A DNA stretch of 64,000 nucleotides from Trichomonas vaginalis G3 (Eukaryota > Parabasalia > Trichomonadida > Trichomonadidae). The stretch covers positions 28,659,896-28,723,895 of the forward strand of contig NC_067206.1 in NCBI RefSeq assembly GCF_026262505.1, written 5' to 3'. The notes beneath the pieces were generated by a model, which was given only the letters and a program-made list of their open reading frames with translations, made no database searches and had not been told where the DNA came from. Positions 1 through 8,981 of the stretch are shown here, one piece after another. A program made the position numbers and the translations under genes. Each line of letters begins with the position of its first letter. The stretch's first letter is position 1.

Positions 1-1
1 C

Positions 2-793
2 AAAATTCAAGAAAGTCAGTATACTTATGAATATCCAAGACACTGGGTAGAGTATGTAGGAGGTGAGAAAGCTATTGAAATAAGACAGGTTCGAAGTATT
101 CCAGCAGGAAGAACAATATTATTGAAGAACTTTAATGTTTTGAGGTATAATGATGAGACAAAGAAGCAAGATAGTTTTCCTATTGCTGTGTATGTGAACC
201 TAGACACAGGAGATGACATGAAAGTTTTAATACAAAGCTTCAAACGGGTAGTGAGAGAACAACTGACTGCGGAAGGACACCCATTACCTTCAGAAGTTAG
301 CATAGCATATAATTTTGAAACAAACTCAATAGATTTTAAAGTCGTCTCTGCAAAGAAGTCAGGTTTTACATTTAATGAAGCAGATGTATATTCGAATGAA
401 AACTTCAAAGCTATTGCATGGTTAGATAATGACGATTGCTTTAAGAAAATATTTAAATTCAGTGACTCAAAGATGTCAATAGATGACCTTCGTGGAATGT
501 TACCATCGACGTTTACAGTTGAAGGTTCAGCAGGATTGCTTACAAGATTGTCAATTGGTGGTATTTGGTCTCGTGAGAACATTGTTATAAAATCCAGTAT
601 AAGTGAATTTGCTGAAGAATCTATATTATGTCTTTCAAACTATATGTATTCGCCGCCGAAGCATTATAGTATAACAAACTTTGTCAGTAAGTTTAATATA
701 AGACTTGTCGAACCTTCTTCAATGAAAGATGTTGTGCTACCTAAAGATGGAAAGGATGGACTCATTATTGAAATGATTTTAATAGCATATTAA
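2..793 (+). CDS. Maverick structural-type protein, cut by window edge (penton-like family?)
   Basis: The frame is open from the left edge, so the gene begins outside the window. The visible product is about 263 residues. Its early part (YEYPRHW, then AIEIRQVRSI) aligns by eye with YRFDYPLRWL and AIGFRRMKFV in the protein at 62177-63025 and with the related region at 55447-56306, and the three share a similar layout further along. The protein is beta-rich with no clear catalytic motif. Polintons encode a single-jelly-roll minor capsid (penton) protein of roughly this size. I infer that role only weakly. The stop codon abuts the next start (TAAATG), indicating a compact gene string. Confidence 0.5.
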   Translation, partial: KIQESQYTYEYPRHWVEYVGGEKAIEIRQVRSIPAGRTILLKNFNVLRYNDETKKQDSFPIAVYVNLDTGDDMKVLIQSFKRVVREQLTAEGHPLPSEVSIAYNFETNSIDFKVVSAKKSGFTFNEADVYSNENFKAIAWLDNDDCFKKIFKFSDSKMSIDDLRGMLPSTFTVEGSAGLLTRLSIGGIWSRENIVIKSSISEFAEESILCLSNYMYSPPKHYSITNFVSKFNIRLVEPSSMKDVVLPKDGKDGLIIEMILIAY

Positions 794-1018
794 ATGAGCT
801 TGTTTTTAAAGGTCATTCATGATGAAATAACTGTTGTAGAAGATGTTAGCAATTGTTCAGACATTTTATTGAGAATAGATGATATAAGAAATAAGTTAGA
901 TAGACCGCAAAGCGGTGAGGGCGAAGCCCGTGAGAATGTTTATGTTTCATTGACTTTCTCCAGTAAAGAGAACTTTTATGAGATAATATTGAAGAGAGAT
1001 GATTTTAATATGGTGTAA
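794..1018 (+). CDS. Small Maverick protein, unknown function
   Basis: This 74-residue protein starts directly after the upstream stop and ends where the next gene starts, so it sits in a three-gene string. It is acidic to neutral with no motif I recognise. Its middle contains two adjacent GC-rich mini-hairpins (ACCGC-AAA-GCGGT at 904-916 and GGGC-GAA-GCCC at 919-929) encoding a loop-like stretch rich in Gly, Glu and Ser. Those hairpins differ in composition from the AT-rich surroundings and may be a small insertion tolerated in frame. Confidence 0.45.
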   Translation: MSLFLKVIHDEITVVEDVSNCSDILLRIDDIRNKLDRPQSGEGEARENVYVSLTFSSKENFYEIILKRDDFNMV

Positions 1019-1546
1019 ATGGTAGCTTGGGCAGCTTTAGGCGCAATGGGAACAAAAGCATTAGCATTTGGAGCAAAAGCACTTGGGGCTTATGACGCAG
1101 TAAATAAAATGAGTGGAGGAAGAGTTTCGAAGACATTAGATGCAAATAAAGGAAAGATTGGAGGCTGGGTTGCAAAGAAGTTAAGATTAAATAAAATAGG
1201 GCTCATAAATAAAGCATCCAATTTGGTTGCGACTGAGTCAGAAAATGCTTTAGGAAAGGACGATGAGTTTGCAAAACATGCAAAAGACTTTAATGACCAG
1301 ATGAAAGGTGAAACAATGCATTTAAATAGAGTCGATGGAACTAAAGAAAATGTTTCTTCTCCACCAGTAGTTCTTCCGTATGGTCCCTATGGAATGTATG
1401 GAAACCCTTACGAAAGACCATTTGACCCATTGACTGGTGGAAGTAACTGGTATCATTACGGACGAAGAAGAAAGACAGTTAAGCTGGAGACAGACGTGAA
1501 GAAAGCAACTAAAAAGAAACCAAGGAAGAGAGTTATAAAGCAATGA
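1019..1546 (+). CDS. Maverick small basic protein with hydrophobic Ala/Gly-rich N-terminus
   Basis: The product has 175 residues. The first 25 are Ala/Gly-rich and amphipathic (AWAALGAMGTKALAFGAKAL), the middle is charged, a Pro/Gly/Tyr-rich stretch lies near residues 115-145, and the tail is strongly basic (KKATKKKPRKRVIKQ). That layout, a membrane-active or packing helix plus a basic tail, resembles small internal virion proteins of adenovirus-like particles (pVI or core type), but I see no direct homology. Two short proteins in the other Maverick (59383-59742 and 63030-63272) have a comparable N-terminal design. The function is inferred from composition only. Confidence 0.45.
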   Translation: MVAWAALGAMGTKALAFGAKALGAYDAVNKMSGGRVSKTLDANKGKIGGWVAKKLRLNKIGLINKASNLVATESENALGKDDEFAKHAKDFNDQMKGETMHLNRVDGTKENVSSPPVVLPYGPYGMYGNPYERPFDPLTGGSNWYHYGRRRKTVKLETDVKKATKKKPRKRVIKQ

Positions 1547-1703
1547 ATTCAAGTGGGTGAAAAAACAGGTGAGAAAACAGGTGAAATCTCACCACTTCAC
1601 CTAAATTTATTTTTGTGCTATGTTTTCATACGTGTGAGGGTGGTGATATCATTAATTTTAAGTTTATTTTTTATTTTTACTGAAAATTTTTATTTGGATG
1701 TAA

Positions 1704-2030
1704 ATGACGAAAACTATTGAGATAACAAACTACAACGGTCATGAGTTCAAGAATTTGTTCTTCGTTCCTCGTGAAAATACATTCTATCAGATACGAGGGA
1801 GAAAGGGTAAAGTTAGTTTGAGCGTTTATGAAGGAATGAAGAATGGAAAGTTTATACAAGCATACGATACAAACGGTAAGCGTGTTTCATTAGCTTTGTC
1901 AAAACTTACTAACATTTATTTTGACAGTGACTTTGACTCTGACGATTGGAGCGACAGCAGCGATACTGAAGAATATGAACTATTGTGTGAAGCACAGCAA
2001 TGGGAAGAGTTGCAATACTTTTGTAAGTGA
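1704..2030 (+). CDS. Small acidic-tailed Maverick protein
   Basis: The product has 108 residues. The N-terminal half is beta-like (HEFKNLFFVPRENTFYQIRG), and the C-terminal third is very acidic with Ser/Asp repeats (DSDFDSDDWSDSSDTEEYE). No family is recognised. It is the last gene before the element gives way to AT-rich spacer. It is preceded by about 150 bases holding a palindromic leader at 1579-1594 and an AT-rich stretch. Confidence 0.4.
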   Translation: MTKTIEITNYNGHEFKNLFFVPRENTFYQIRGRKGKVSLSVYEGMKNGKFIQAYDTNGKRVSLALSKLTNIYFDSDFDSDDWSDSSDTEEYELLCEAQQWEELQYFCK

Positions 2031-2211
2031 GAACGTTTATTTTTTACAGTAGTGAGGTGAAGTGGTTGGCGGCTTTATAAATATTTAAGGTTAAGTTGGT
2101 GTTTGTGTTTGTGTTGTAAAATATACGTTAACGGTTTTGTAAAGTGTCAAATTCACAAGTATTGCGTATGGAGGAACGCAGTGCCTCCGTACACGAGACT
2201 TGTATACTAAC

Positions 2212-2417
2212 TTGGTTGTACACCACTTGTATGTGCCGGATACCATTGTGTCAAATTTTTTCTGAAATTAACTTTAAAAGTACTAAGTAAGATCATGAGA
2301 TATAGCAATATATGTTTAAACTAACTTATATTTTGGTTGTACACCACTTGTATGTGCCGGATACCATTGTGTCAAATTTTTTCTGAAATTAACTTTAAAA
2401 GTACTAAGTAAGATCAT
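2212..2417. repeat. 85-bp unit duplicated in direct orientation
   Basis: An identical 85-bp unit occurs at 2212-2296 and at 2333-2417, separated by 36 bp. It begins TTGGTTGTACACCACTTGTA and ends AAGTAAGATCAT. It lies just outside the last gene of element 1 and could mark the element's terminal region or an insertion scar. Confidence 0.8.
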
Positions 2418-3534
2418 TTATTTTTGCATAATATAATGCCAATATGGTTTCTTTTGATTTTATTTCATTTATAAGCAAATCAGATTTACCCAAAAACTCC
2501 ACTCCATAAGCGTTCATTTGCTAAATTAAAAAGTGACAATGGGCTAGTCTGTCCCTTTCTCTCTTCATATTAGTCCGTGGTGAGGTACAGATAACAAGAT
2601 GATGGAATAAATGTTTTTGACATATTCACTTTTTATCATAATAGCCAAAATTAAGTATATTGTTGATAATTTTTTGTTTTGTACCATATTTTAGGGACAT
2701 TACTATTTATTCATCTTTGTATCATTTTTCTGGAGCTAGTATTGAAAAACATGCAATGAAATCCATGTTTTCATTTGAAATCTGATAAAGTTAAACGTGC
2801 ATATAAGTTTCTCGCTGATATCACTCGATTGTAAATTAATGTATATGTAATTCAATTAATTAAGAAAAATTTCGGATTGTCCAAATTGAAGGATATAATT
2901 TTTTTTCTTTAGCATATTAATCAATGCATTATATTGTATTCATTGTCTAATAAGTAGTTACACCTAATATTAGGATATAACACTCTTGCTGCTTACAGAT
3001 ACAAATTTTGATATGATTATTTTGTTTAAAGCTATTATGCTTATAGTGATCACTTATTGAACATGTTGTATAACGTATCTATATTACTATTATTGTATTT
3101 CATGCATCTTTTTTCATGAATAAAATTTTATTGAAAAAATTCCAACTTTTCATTAATCTAAGTTGCCATCTGTGATGTTTCCTATTCTGTTACAACTATT
3201 AAAGTTTACATTAAAATTCGTATTCAAAATTTCAAAATTTTTCAAATTGATCAATACCATGATTTTAATAATATATATTTGTTTGTGCTTTTAAATTTCT
3301 TAAGCTTTCAAAATTTAAGAGAATTGATAACTTCATACAATATGATTATAATTATATGCTAATTAATAATTCTCAAAATGAAAAACAGTCTTCTCAAAAC
3401 TAAATTCAATGTCTTTCAATCGAGATTAGGAATCAAAAACCATTTCTAAAAATGTATTTTTTAAGACTTATTTTTGATAGTTTTCACTCAAAAATTTTCA
3501 TCATATTTGAAATAATATCATATTCTTAATCTGA

Positions 3535-3569
3535 GCTATTTGATTGGCGCAAAGCGCCAATCAAATAGC
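3535..3569. repeat. Perfect palindrome, 16-bp arms, AAA loop
   Basis: The left arm is GCTATTTGATTGGCGC, the loop is AAA, and the right arm is its exact reverse complement. It is GC-rich at the loop end and sits in AT-rich spacer. Confidence 0.85.
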
Positions 3570-3724
3570 GAAGAAAATGACTTTTCAAAATATTTATTAA
3601 TAATTTATTATCAAAAGTCAAAAATCAATTAGAGATTATTATATTACATCAAATTATGAATCGTAATTCGTTAAAATAATTTTGCCCAACAAACAACTAA
3701 AGTTGTTCTCAAAATTTTATTAGC

Positions 3725-3737
3725 GGCGCGAAGCGCC
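3725..3737. repeat. Mini-hairpin GGCGC-GAA-GCGCC
   Basis: A short perfect hairpin containing GCGAAGC, a sequence known to form an unusually stable DNA mini-hairpin. Confidence 0.6.
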
Positions 3738-4438
3738 ACTTCGAAAACGATAGGCAAAAAGTGTCTGAAAAATTGAGAAAAATGCTTTATTTTCATTTCA
3801 CATTTTCATCATTTCTTAACCAGACTTTTCAATCAAACTTCTAATGCATCACATTGAACTAATGACTTATTGGAGTGCCAGTATACTTTAAAAGATTCTT
3901 AATATGTTCATGTAGTTTCAATTTAATTTTAAAAATTCTAAAATTTTAGATTTTAATCTCTAGCAAGTTCCTTGTCATCATATACTTAATTAGTCTTTAG
4001 CTTTACAGCTCCTAAATATCATTTTAAATTACAAAATTTCGAATTTAATACTCAAATCAATATCTATGATCGCATCGATATCAAATTACTAAATAAAACT
4101 ATTAGATTTTCAAATACATTACAATTTTTTGATATAGCTTAGACCTATTCTTCATTTGTGAACCAAACTTCAGCTCCAATTTTGTCAATTATCACGCCAA
4201 TCTAATGCCTTACCGAAGTGTATTCATTTCACAACAAATTCTTAATAAATTCTTTGCTTTCAATATTTCATTTGAAAAATCTCTAAAATCTCAAATTGTT
4301 CTCTAAATTACTTCGATTTAGCTAAAAGTCTATCTTATATTTTACATAATAATCTTTAAAATATAATATTAATCACTCACAATTAAATTTATTTGTATAA
4401 ACTCATTTCCCATAATCATAATATGTTTACTTTGCCGA

Positions 4439-4477
4439 AGTTGGCTAGGCTTGCCCTTCGGGCAAGCCTAGCCAACT
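4439..4477. repeat. Perfect palindrome, 18-bp arms, TTC loop
   Basis: The left arm is AGTTGGCTAGGCTTGCCC, the loop is TTC, and the right arm is its exact reverse complement. It is a sharply GC-rich island in AT-rich spacer. Confidence 0.85.
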
Positions 4478-4745
4478 GAGTCCCGAAATTATATTATATC
4501 AAATTTGATTTCTTACCTAAAGAATTGTTGCATGTTTATACATTCACCCTACAGATTATTACACTTTATTTAATTCATTCTGACAAAAAGCATCATGACA
4601 TGCTTGTTGGAATAGCTTACTTTGCAAAATATCGTTATAATATAAACCATTTTATAAAAAGCCTTATAAGATGACAATTCATTATGAGAAAAGTTCCTAA
4701 ATATTCGTTTTTTATTTTTTTGTATTCATTGATCTTCCAATATTA

Positions 4746-5880
4746 AATTTTAACATATAGTTTAATTGACAAAGTAAAATATAAGGGGAATGTTAGTGAA
4801 GATAAAGCCTCAAAGACATATACATTCGATTATCCTTGCACATCAAATTTCGAATGCACTGATTATGTCATCAATTTGCGTCCAGGGATATATAAATTTG
4901 AGCTATATGGTGCCTCTGGTGGTGCATATGAAGGAAGAATGTCCTCATTCATGGATAAAAATAGAATCTGCATAAGTAATGATATCATTCAGCTTGCCCA
5001 TGGAAATGCAAAATGCAACCAAATTGGTAGCCGCGGTGGTGCTGGCGGCTACATATCTGGTATCATTAAGTTGACCCACCGTATAACTGCTTTTGCTACG
5101 ATTGGCGGTCGAGGAATTTATAATATCACTGATACCTATACAACTTATGACACTTCTAAAATGATTAGAGGAGGATATGGAGGAGGTGGTAGTGCATTTA
5201 ATTATTATACTTCCAGTACTGATCACGGGTCAGGAAGCTGCGGTGGTCAAACCGCTGTCAAATTCCTGTCAAATGACATTTGGCATCGTGTGATTGTGAG
5301 CGGTGCAGGAGGTGGTTCTGACAATAAGCTCACATATCCAGATTTGAGAGATGATGGATCAGGTGGTTCAGGAGGTGGCCTAACTGCACAAGGCTATTGG
5401 ATCGATGGCATCCTGAACTCAGATAAAGTTGCCAATTCAACTTTTGGCTTCACTTTTGGATCTGGCGAATCAGCTCAAGAAAGTAGCTCGAAGAATTCGG
5501 ATGGAGTTAGTGTAAGTTATGGAGCTCCAGACCGGCCTGGCGCAGGTAGTGGCTGGTTCGGTGGATTCGCTGGTCATCATGGAAATGGTGGTGCTGGAGG
5601 AGGAAGCTCTTGGGCACTCTCACTTGACGCCTCTATCCCGAAAGGAAACATTTCTGCCAAAGGTAGTTTTTATAACGAGAGCGAAAGTCATCCTTATGCA
5701 TTCAATTTAAATGATGGATATATCTTTAAAGATGTCATGTCATTTCCTGGCGTATGGGAAGGAAATGGTAGACTCGTTATTACTATTCTTGAATCACTTT
5801 TCTTTCAATCATGTATTTGTATTATGCGAAATCATTTTTTATATGAACTTCTTTTTGCTATATTTATTGGATCTAGCTAA
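4746..5880 (+). CDS. Gly-rich ALK-like ectodomain protein, no ATG at the domain start
   Basis: The frame is open from about 4746. It encodes the usual beginning of a trichomonad Gly-rich family (TYTFDYPCTSNFECTDYVIN, then LRPGIYKFELYGASGG), followed by clusters of GG and GGG loops (RGGYGGGGSAF, SGAGGGSDN, GGAGGGSSW). This is the glycine-rich fold of ALK/LTK-type ectodomains, and such proteins are often labelled receptor-like in trichomonads. I see no ATG before the domain. The first in-frame ATG lies well inside it, at the codon in RMSSFMD, so the signal peptide and start may be lost. The C-terminus (FFQSCICIMRNHFLYELLFAIFIGSS) is hydrophobic and could be a membrane anchor, but there is no kinase domain. 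This could be a decaying or short family member. Confidence 0.6.
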
Positions 5881-6199
5881 GAATAAACATTAGATCTGCA
5901 TACAAATCCATAAATAACACAATAAAAAATCTAGTATCACAAACCCTCTAGACTTTATTAGCGAGATCTTATAGCGCTGTTTTATGAATGATTAATAGCT
6001 TTGAATACAATCTGAAAGTTAATATTAATCAAAATAATTTTGTATTTTGCTCAAGTTTATGCATACAAATTAAATATATGCTTTCTAAGCACTACCAAAG
6101 CATTTTATGAAGTCATAATTTTGTAAATTTCAAATGGTGAATTAAATCTCATTTTATTCATAGAAAAAAATACAAACAAATATATAAATACATATAACT
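5881..6199. other. Short AT-rich spacer
   Basis: About 320 bases between two convergent genes. No gene or clear structure seen. It must contain the 3' ends of both transcripts. Confidence 0.5.
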
Positions 6200-7951
6200 C
6201 TATTCTCTTTTCTGATAAATTAGGATGTAAGCGTTTCCCTGATGAGCAGAAGTTTGGTCGATCTCTTTTACAATGTTGTCATCGAAGCTGTACCATTTAT
6301 TGTTGGCCATGGAGAGACAGGCGGACGTATAATGCTCCATGAAAACAGATTTATGGTAAAAAACAGCTCCAATTAATTTGAAATTTCCTGGATCTGGTCC
6401 TTTGACGAATCCTCTCATATCTAAGGTATCTGGATACGTAATATTAGTTGTAATAGCAGCTTTCGTTACAGGATTGAATCTTTTGAGCTGAATCAGTAAA
6501 ATTGAAGGACATCTGAACACTGCGAGCTCTTTTACGGCCTCTACATGCTCCTTACAGAAAGGGCATTCCCATTTATTGCTTGCATCTAGAACATCTCGTT
6601 CAGCAAACTCATTTATGCACTCTTCCAGTGAAACTGAAGAAAAAATTTGGGAACGAATAGGAACAGAAAGGAATGTAAATGGTTCATGAACGGATTCATC
6701 TTTCCCACATGACGGACAATGTATTGATGATACTAATTCACCATGAAACAGGTCAACAATCGGTGAATTATTTTGAGATAAGTGAATTTGCCAGTGGTCT
6801 GTCAAATTTTTGGGAATTTCGAGTCCGGCGTGTTCATTTGTGTCCTCGTGAAGGGCGTCAAGCATGTCTAACATGGCTTCTTGGGCGTCATGTTCATTAT
6901 TATTTGCATATTTACGAAATCTTGACGTAAAAGCAGCTCTAATATCTGTAGGAGTCAATACAGAATAATCCTTTGCATTGCAGAGTGACATTAATGTAGA
7001 TCTATACGCCATTGCGACTCTTCCTCCAGATCCTTTCTTATTTGTCGTATTTATGCGAGAAAGGAATGAAGGAGAAAGTATGATATCTGTAAGTCGCTGT
7101 ATATGGAACAAACATTGAAGACTTGCGTTGAAATAACACGTATTTCCTAAATTTACAAAACCAACGGCCGAAATACTGTATTTTGTAAGAGGTATATCGT
7201 CAATAGGCTTTTCTACAACTGGTTCTGGCTTAGGAGTCGATATTTGCTGAGTTGTATTATTGAATGAAGATTTTTGAATAATTTCTGGTGGTTTCGTAAT
7301 TTCGTACTTTGTTATTTCTTGTTTTTTAGCTGGTTCGGCCACTTGTTCAAAGTTTTGTAAATTTATATTCTTTGGTTGATTTTTACGGACAATCTGAATA
7401 ATTCCTTTGTACTTTTCGTCAATCTGTTGTATTTTTGTATCAGGATTTATTGTTTCTGATTGATCTGGCGTCATAATTTTGTAATCATTGTAATTTATTT
7501 TTAATGTTTCGCATAATTGTTTTATAATTGGTCCAACCTTCCATTTTTTATCAGACATTTTCTTGACTTCTCTAAGATTATCAACTTTTATATGTAAATT
7601 TACGTAATCAAGAATAACATATGGCTTTTTCGATTCGGGTTCAATTACATAGTATCTTTCAATCTTCTGTGTATTCCCAAATACTTGTGTTACTAGTAGC
7701 CACATATCTTCCTCGATAATTTCATAATCAATCTTGCGTTGCATTCTAGGATTTAATGTGTCGCCAAGCAAAAGTCCTTTATTATTGATTTTGCCTGGAG
7801 GTTGTGGAGTTTTTTCATTCAGCCATTTTTCAAGTGATTTATACCAGTCATAATCAACAAGACAGACTTTTCTCCCTTTGGTTTCTGCTGGGATATCAAT
7901 TAGTCTGCTTTTTTTGTCTCTAAACTGTTTAAAAAAGCTTTGAGCTTTCAT
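6200..7951 (-). CDS. Ubiquitin carboxyl-terminal hydrolase (peptidase C19, USP15-like layout)
   Basis: This 583-residue deubiquitinase would cleave ubiquitin from proteins. Residues 1-110 resemble a DUSP domain. A linker with a ubiquitin-like stretch follows, and the USP catalytic domain starts near residue 262. The Cys box is GFVNLGNTCYFNASLQCL, and the middle box is NNEHDAQEAMLDMLD. Two CxxC pairs (HCPSCG, CPFCK) form the usual zinc site. The His box is MEHYTSACLSMANNKWYSFD, followed by DDN. All catalytic elements seem present. One oddity is MEHY where GHY is usual, though the His and Tyr are kept. The ATG at 7951 fits the DUSP start. The compact size is normal for protist USPs. Confidence 0.88.
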   Translation of the reverse strand: MKAQSFFKQFRDKKSRLIDIPAETKGRKVCLVDYDWYKSLEKWLNEKTPQPPGKINNKGLLLGDTLNPRMQRKIDYEIIEEDMWLLVTQVFGNTQKIERYYVIEPESKKPYVILDYVNLHIKVDNLREVKKMSDKKWKVGPIIKQLCETLKINYNDYKIMTPDQSETINPDTKIQQIDEKYKGIIQIVRKNQPKNINLQNFEQVAEPAKKQEITKYEITKPPEIIQKSSFNNTTQQISTPKPEPVVEKPIDDIPLTKYSISAVGFVNLGNTCYFNASLQCLFHIQRLTDIILSPSFLSRINTTNKKGSGGRVAMAYRSTLMSLCNAKDYSVLTPTDIRAAFTSRFRKYANNNEHDAQEAMLDMLDALHEDTNEHAGLEIPKNLTDHWQIHLSQNNSPIVDLFHGELVSSIHCPSCGKDESVHEPFTFLSVPIRSQIFSSVSLEECINEFAERDVLDASNKWECPFCKEHVEAVKELAVFRCPSILLIQLKRFNPVTKAAITTNITYPDTLDMRGFVKGPDPGNFKLIGAVFYHKSVFMEHYTSACLSMANNKWYSFDDNIVKEIDQTSAHQGNAYILIYQKRE

Positions 7952-8120
7952 GGAAATTTTGTAAACTCTTTTTTTTGCTCAAACATAAACTTTGAAATTT
8001 TGATTATTGCTTTGTGCCAAGCAATTTTAATATGTGGTCAAAAAAATTCGGGAACAGGACAAATTTGCCACACGGCACTTTTTTAAAAAAAAATTAATGG
8101 AGCGGAGCGATACTCTGCTG

Positions 8121-8295
8121 CAGGAGCCCCAAGGCTCCCAATCATTACGAAAGGGAGCCTCAGGGCTCCTGAGAATCCATCAGCAGAGGCCTTTTCATTT
8201 GGCCTCTGCTGATCAAAGATTCGGCGAAGCCATTCTTCGTCTCAGGAGCCCCAAGGCTCCCAATCATTACGAAAGGGAGCCTCAGGGCTCCTGAG
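8121..8295. repeat. 53-bp hairpin unit present twice inside the MITE
   Basis: The unit at 8121-8173 recurs identically at 8243-8295. Each unit holds nested inverted repeats (AGGAGCCC with GGGCTCCT, and GGCTCCC with GGGAGCC). Between the copies lies a 13-bp perfect inverted repeat, ATCAGCAGAGGCC at 8179-8191 pairing with 8201-8213. Confidence 0.85.
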
Positions 8296-8301
8296 AAACC
8301 T

Positions 8302-8338
8302 CTTTGAGAAGGTTTTCTTTAAGAAAACCTTCTCAAAG
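8302..8338. repeat. Perfect 18-bp inverted repeat with almost no loop
   Basis: CTTTGAGAAGGTTTTCTT is followed after one base by its exact reverse complement. It lies inside the MITE next to the duplicated hairpin unit. Confidence 0.85.
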
Positions 8339-8981
8339 ATGATTGTCAGCATTCACTCAAAATCTACCAAGAGTTTCAAAGTTTCAAATCTATCTGAAAT
8401 GAAGCTTTGAATCTCTTGTATATCTAATTGTAGAGGTACCTTTTCAAAATGTCTTCTATTGATTAAATTTAATCAGTAAAAGTCATTTTGAAAAGGTACA
8501 TCTTTATAATTGCTATTGAGCATTCACTCTTGGAACCTTGGAGCTCTTGTGTAGTGCATGAAAACTCCAAGATTCTAGCATAAAACATATATCATAGACA
8601 TAATTTCTTCAAATATAATTTAAGGTTATTTTTTAAAAAAATTAGAAAAGCGTAGTTTAAGGTTATTGAAAAGTGACACTTGGCAAATTTGTCCCGCACT
8701 CAAAAAATTCAATTAAAATTAACATGTTTTTGAAAATCACTCGAAAGTAAGAGTTTATCTTACTCTTAAGATCTAATACGTCCGATTTCCATCTAGACTG
8801 AATTCTTTGATATTTTAGTAAGAAATGAAATTTATTCAAACTATTTTGTAGGCATTACTTTAGATTTGAGATGGAAAACCCATTTCTAGTTGATTGTGGA
8901 TTATTTTCTCAAGAAATATCTAAAATTTTGGAAAATCCATTCAAGAACATCACATCAAACTAAAAAAATCGAACTCGACAA

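Larger units (their letters stand above)
1..2200. mobile_element. Maverick/Polinton element, terminal part (element 1)
   Basis: Tightly packed genes on the plus strand are followed by AT-rich host-like spacer. The leading gene belongs to the same protein family as two genes in the larger Maverick at the right of this window. The spacer near 1550-1640 has the same kind of palindromic leader (AGGTGA..TCACC, then ATTTTTGTGCTATG) found near 55.3 kb, so both elements belong to one family. The element runs off the left edge. Its right end lies somewhere between 2030 and about 2420, and I could not recognise a terminal inverted repeat because the other end is outside the window. No break is obvious in the visible part, which suggests a young copy. 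Confidence 0.7.
2418..4744. other. AT-rich spacer with GC-rich palindromes, no gene seen
   Basis: About 2.3 kb with no open frame of note. The composition is strongly AT with poly-T and poly-A runs. The only sharp structure is a set of GC-rich perfect hairpins at 3535-3569, 3725-3737 and 4439-4477, described separately. Confidence 0.6.
8050..8701. mobile_element. MITE-like DNA element, MULE-type features
   Basis: The ends are imperfect inverted repeats of about 35 bp sharing the core GGACAAATTTGCCA and a later CACTTTT. The flanks carry a 9-bp direct repeat, AAAAAATTC, at 8041-8049 and 8702-8710, which looks like a target-site duplication. A 9-bp duplication with long inverted ends fits a Mutator-like (MULE) non-autonomous element, a class known in Trichomonas. 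The interior is filled with nested hairpins and has no transposase. It inserted in the spacer between the USP gene and the coiled-coil gene. Confidence 0.75.

Noticed and set aside
8034-8294. An 86-residue open frame in the MITE
   Set aside because: It is repeat-derived and covers the duplicated hairpin units; no coding support.
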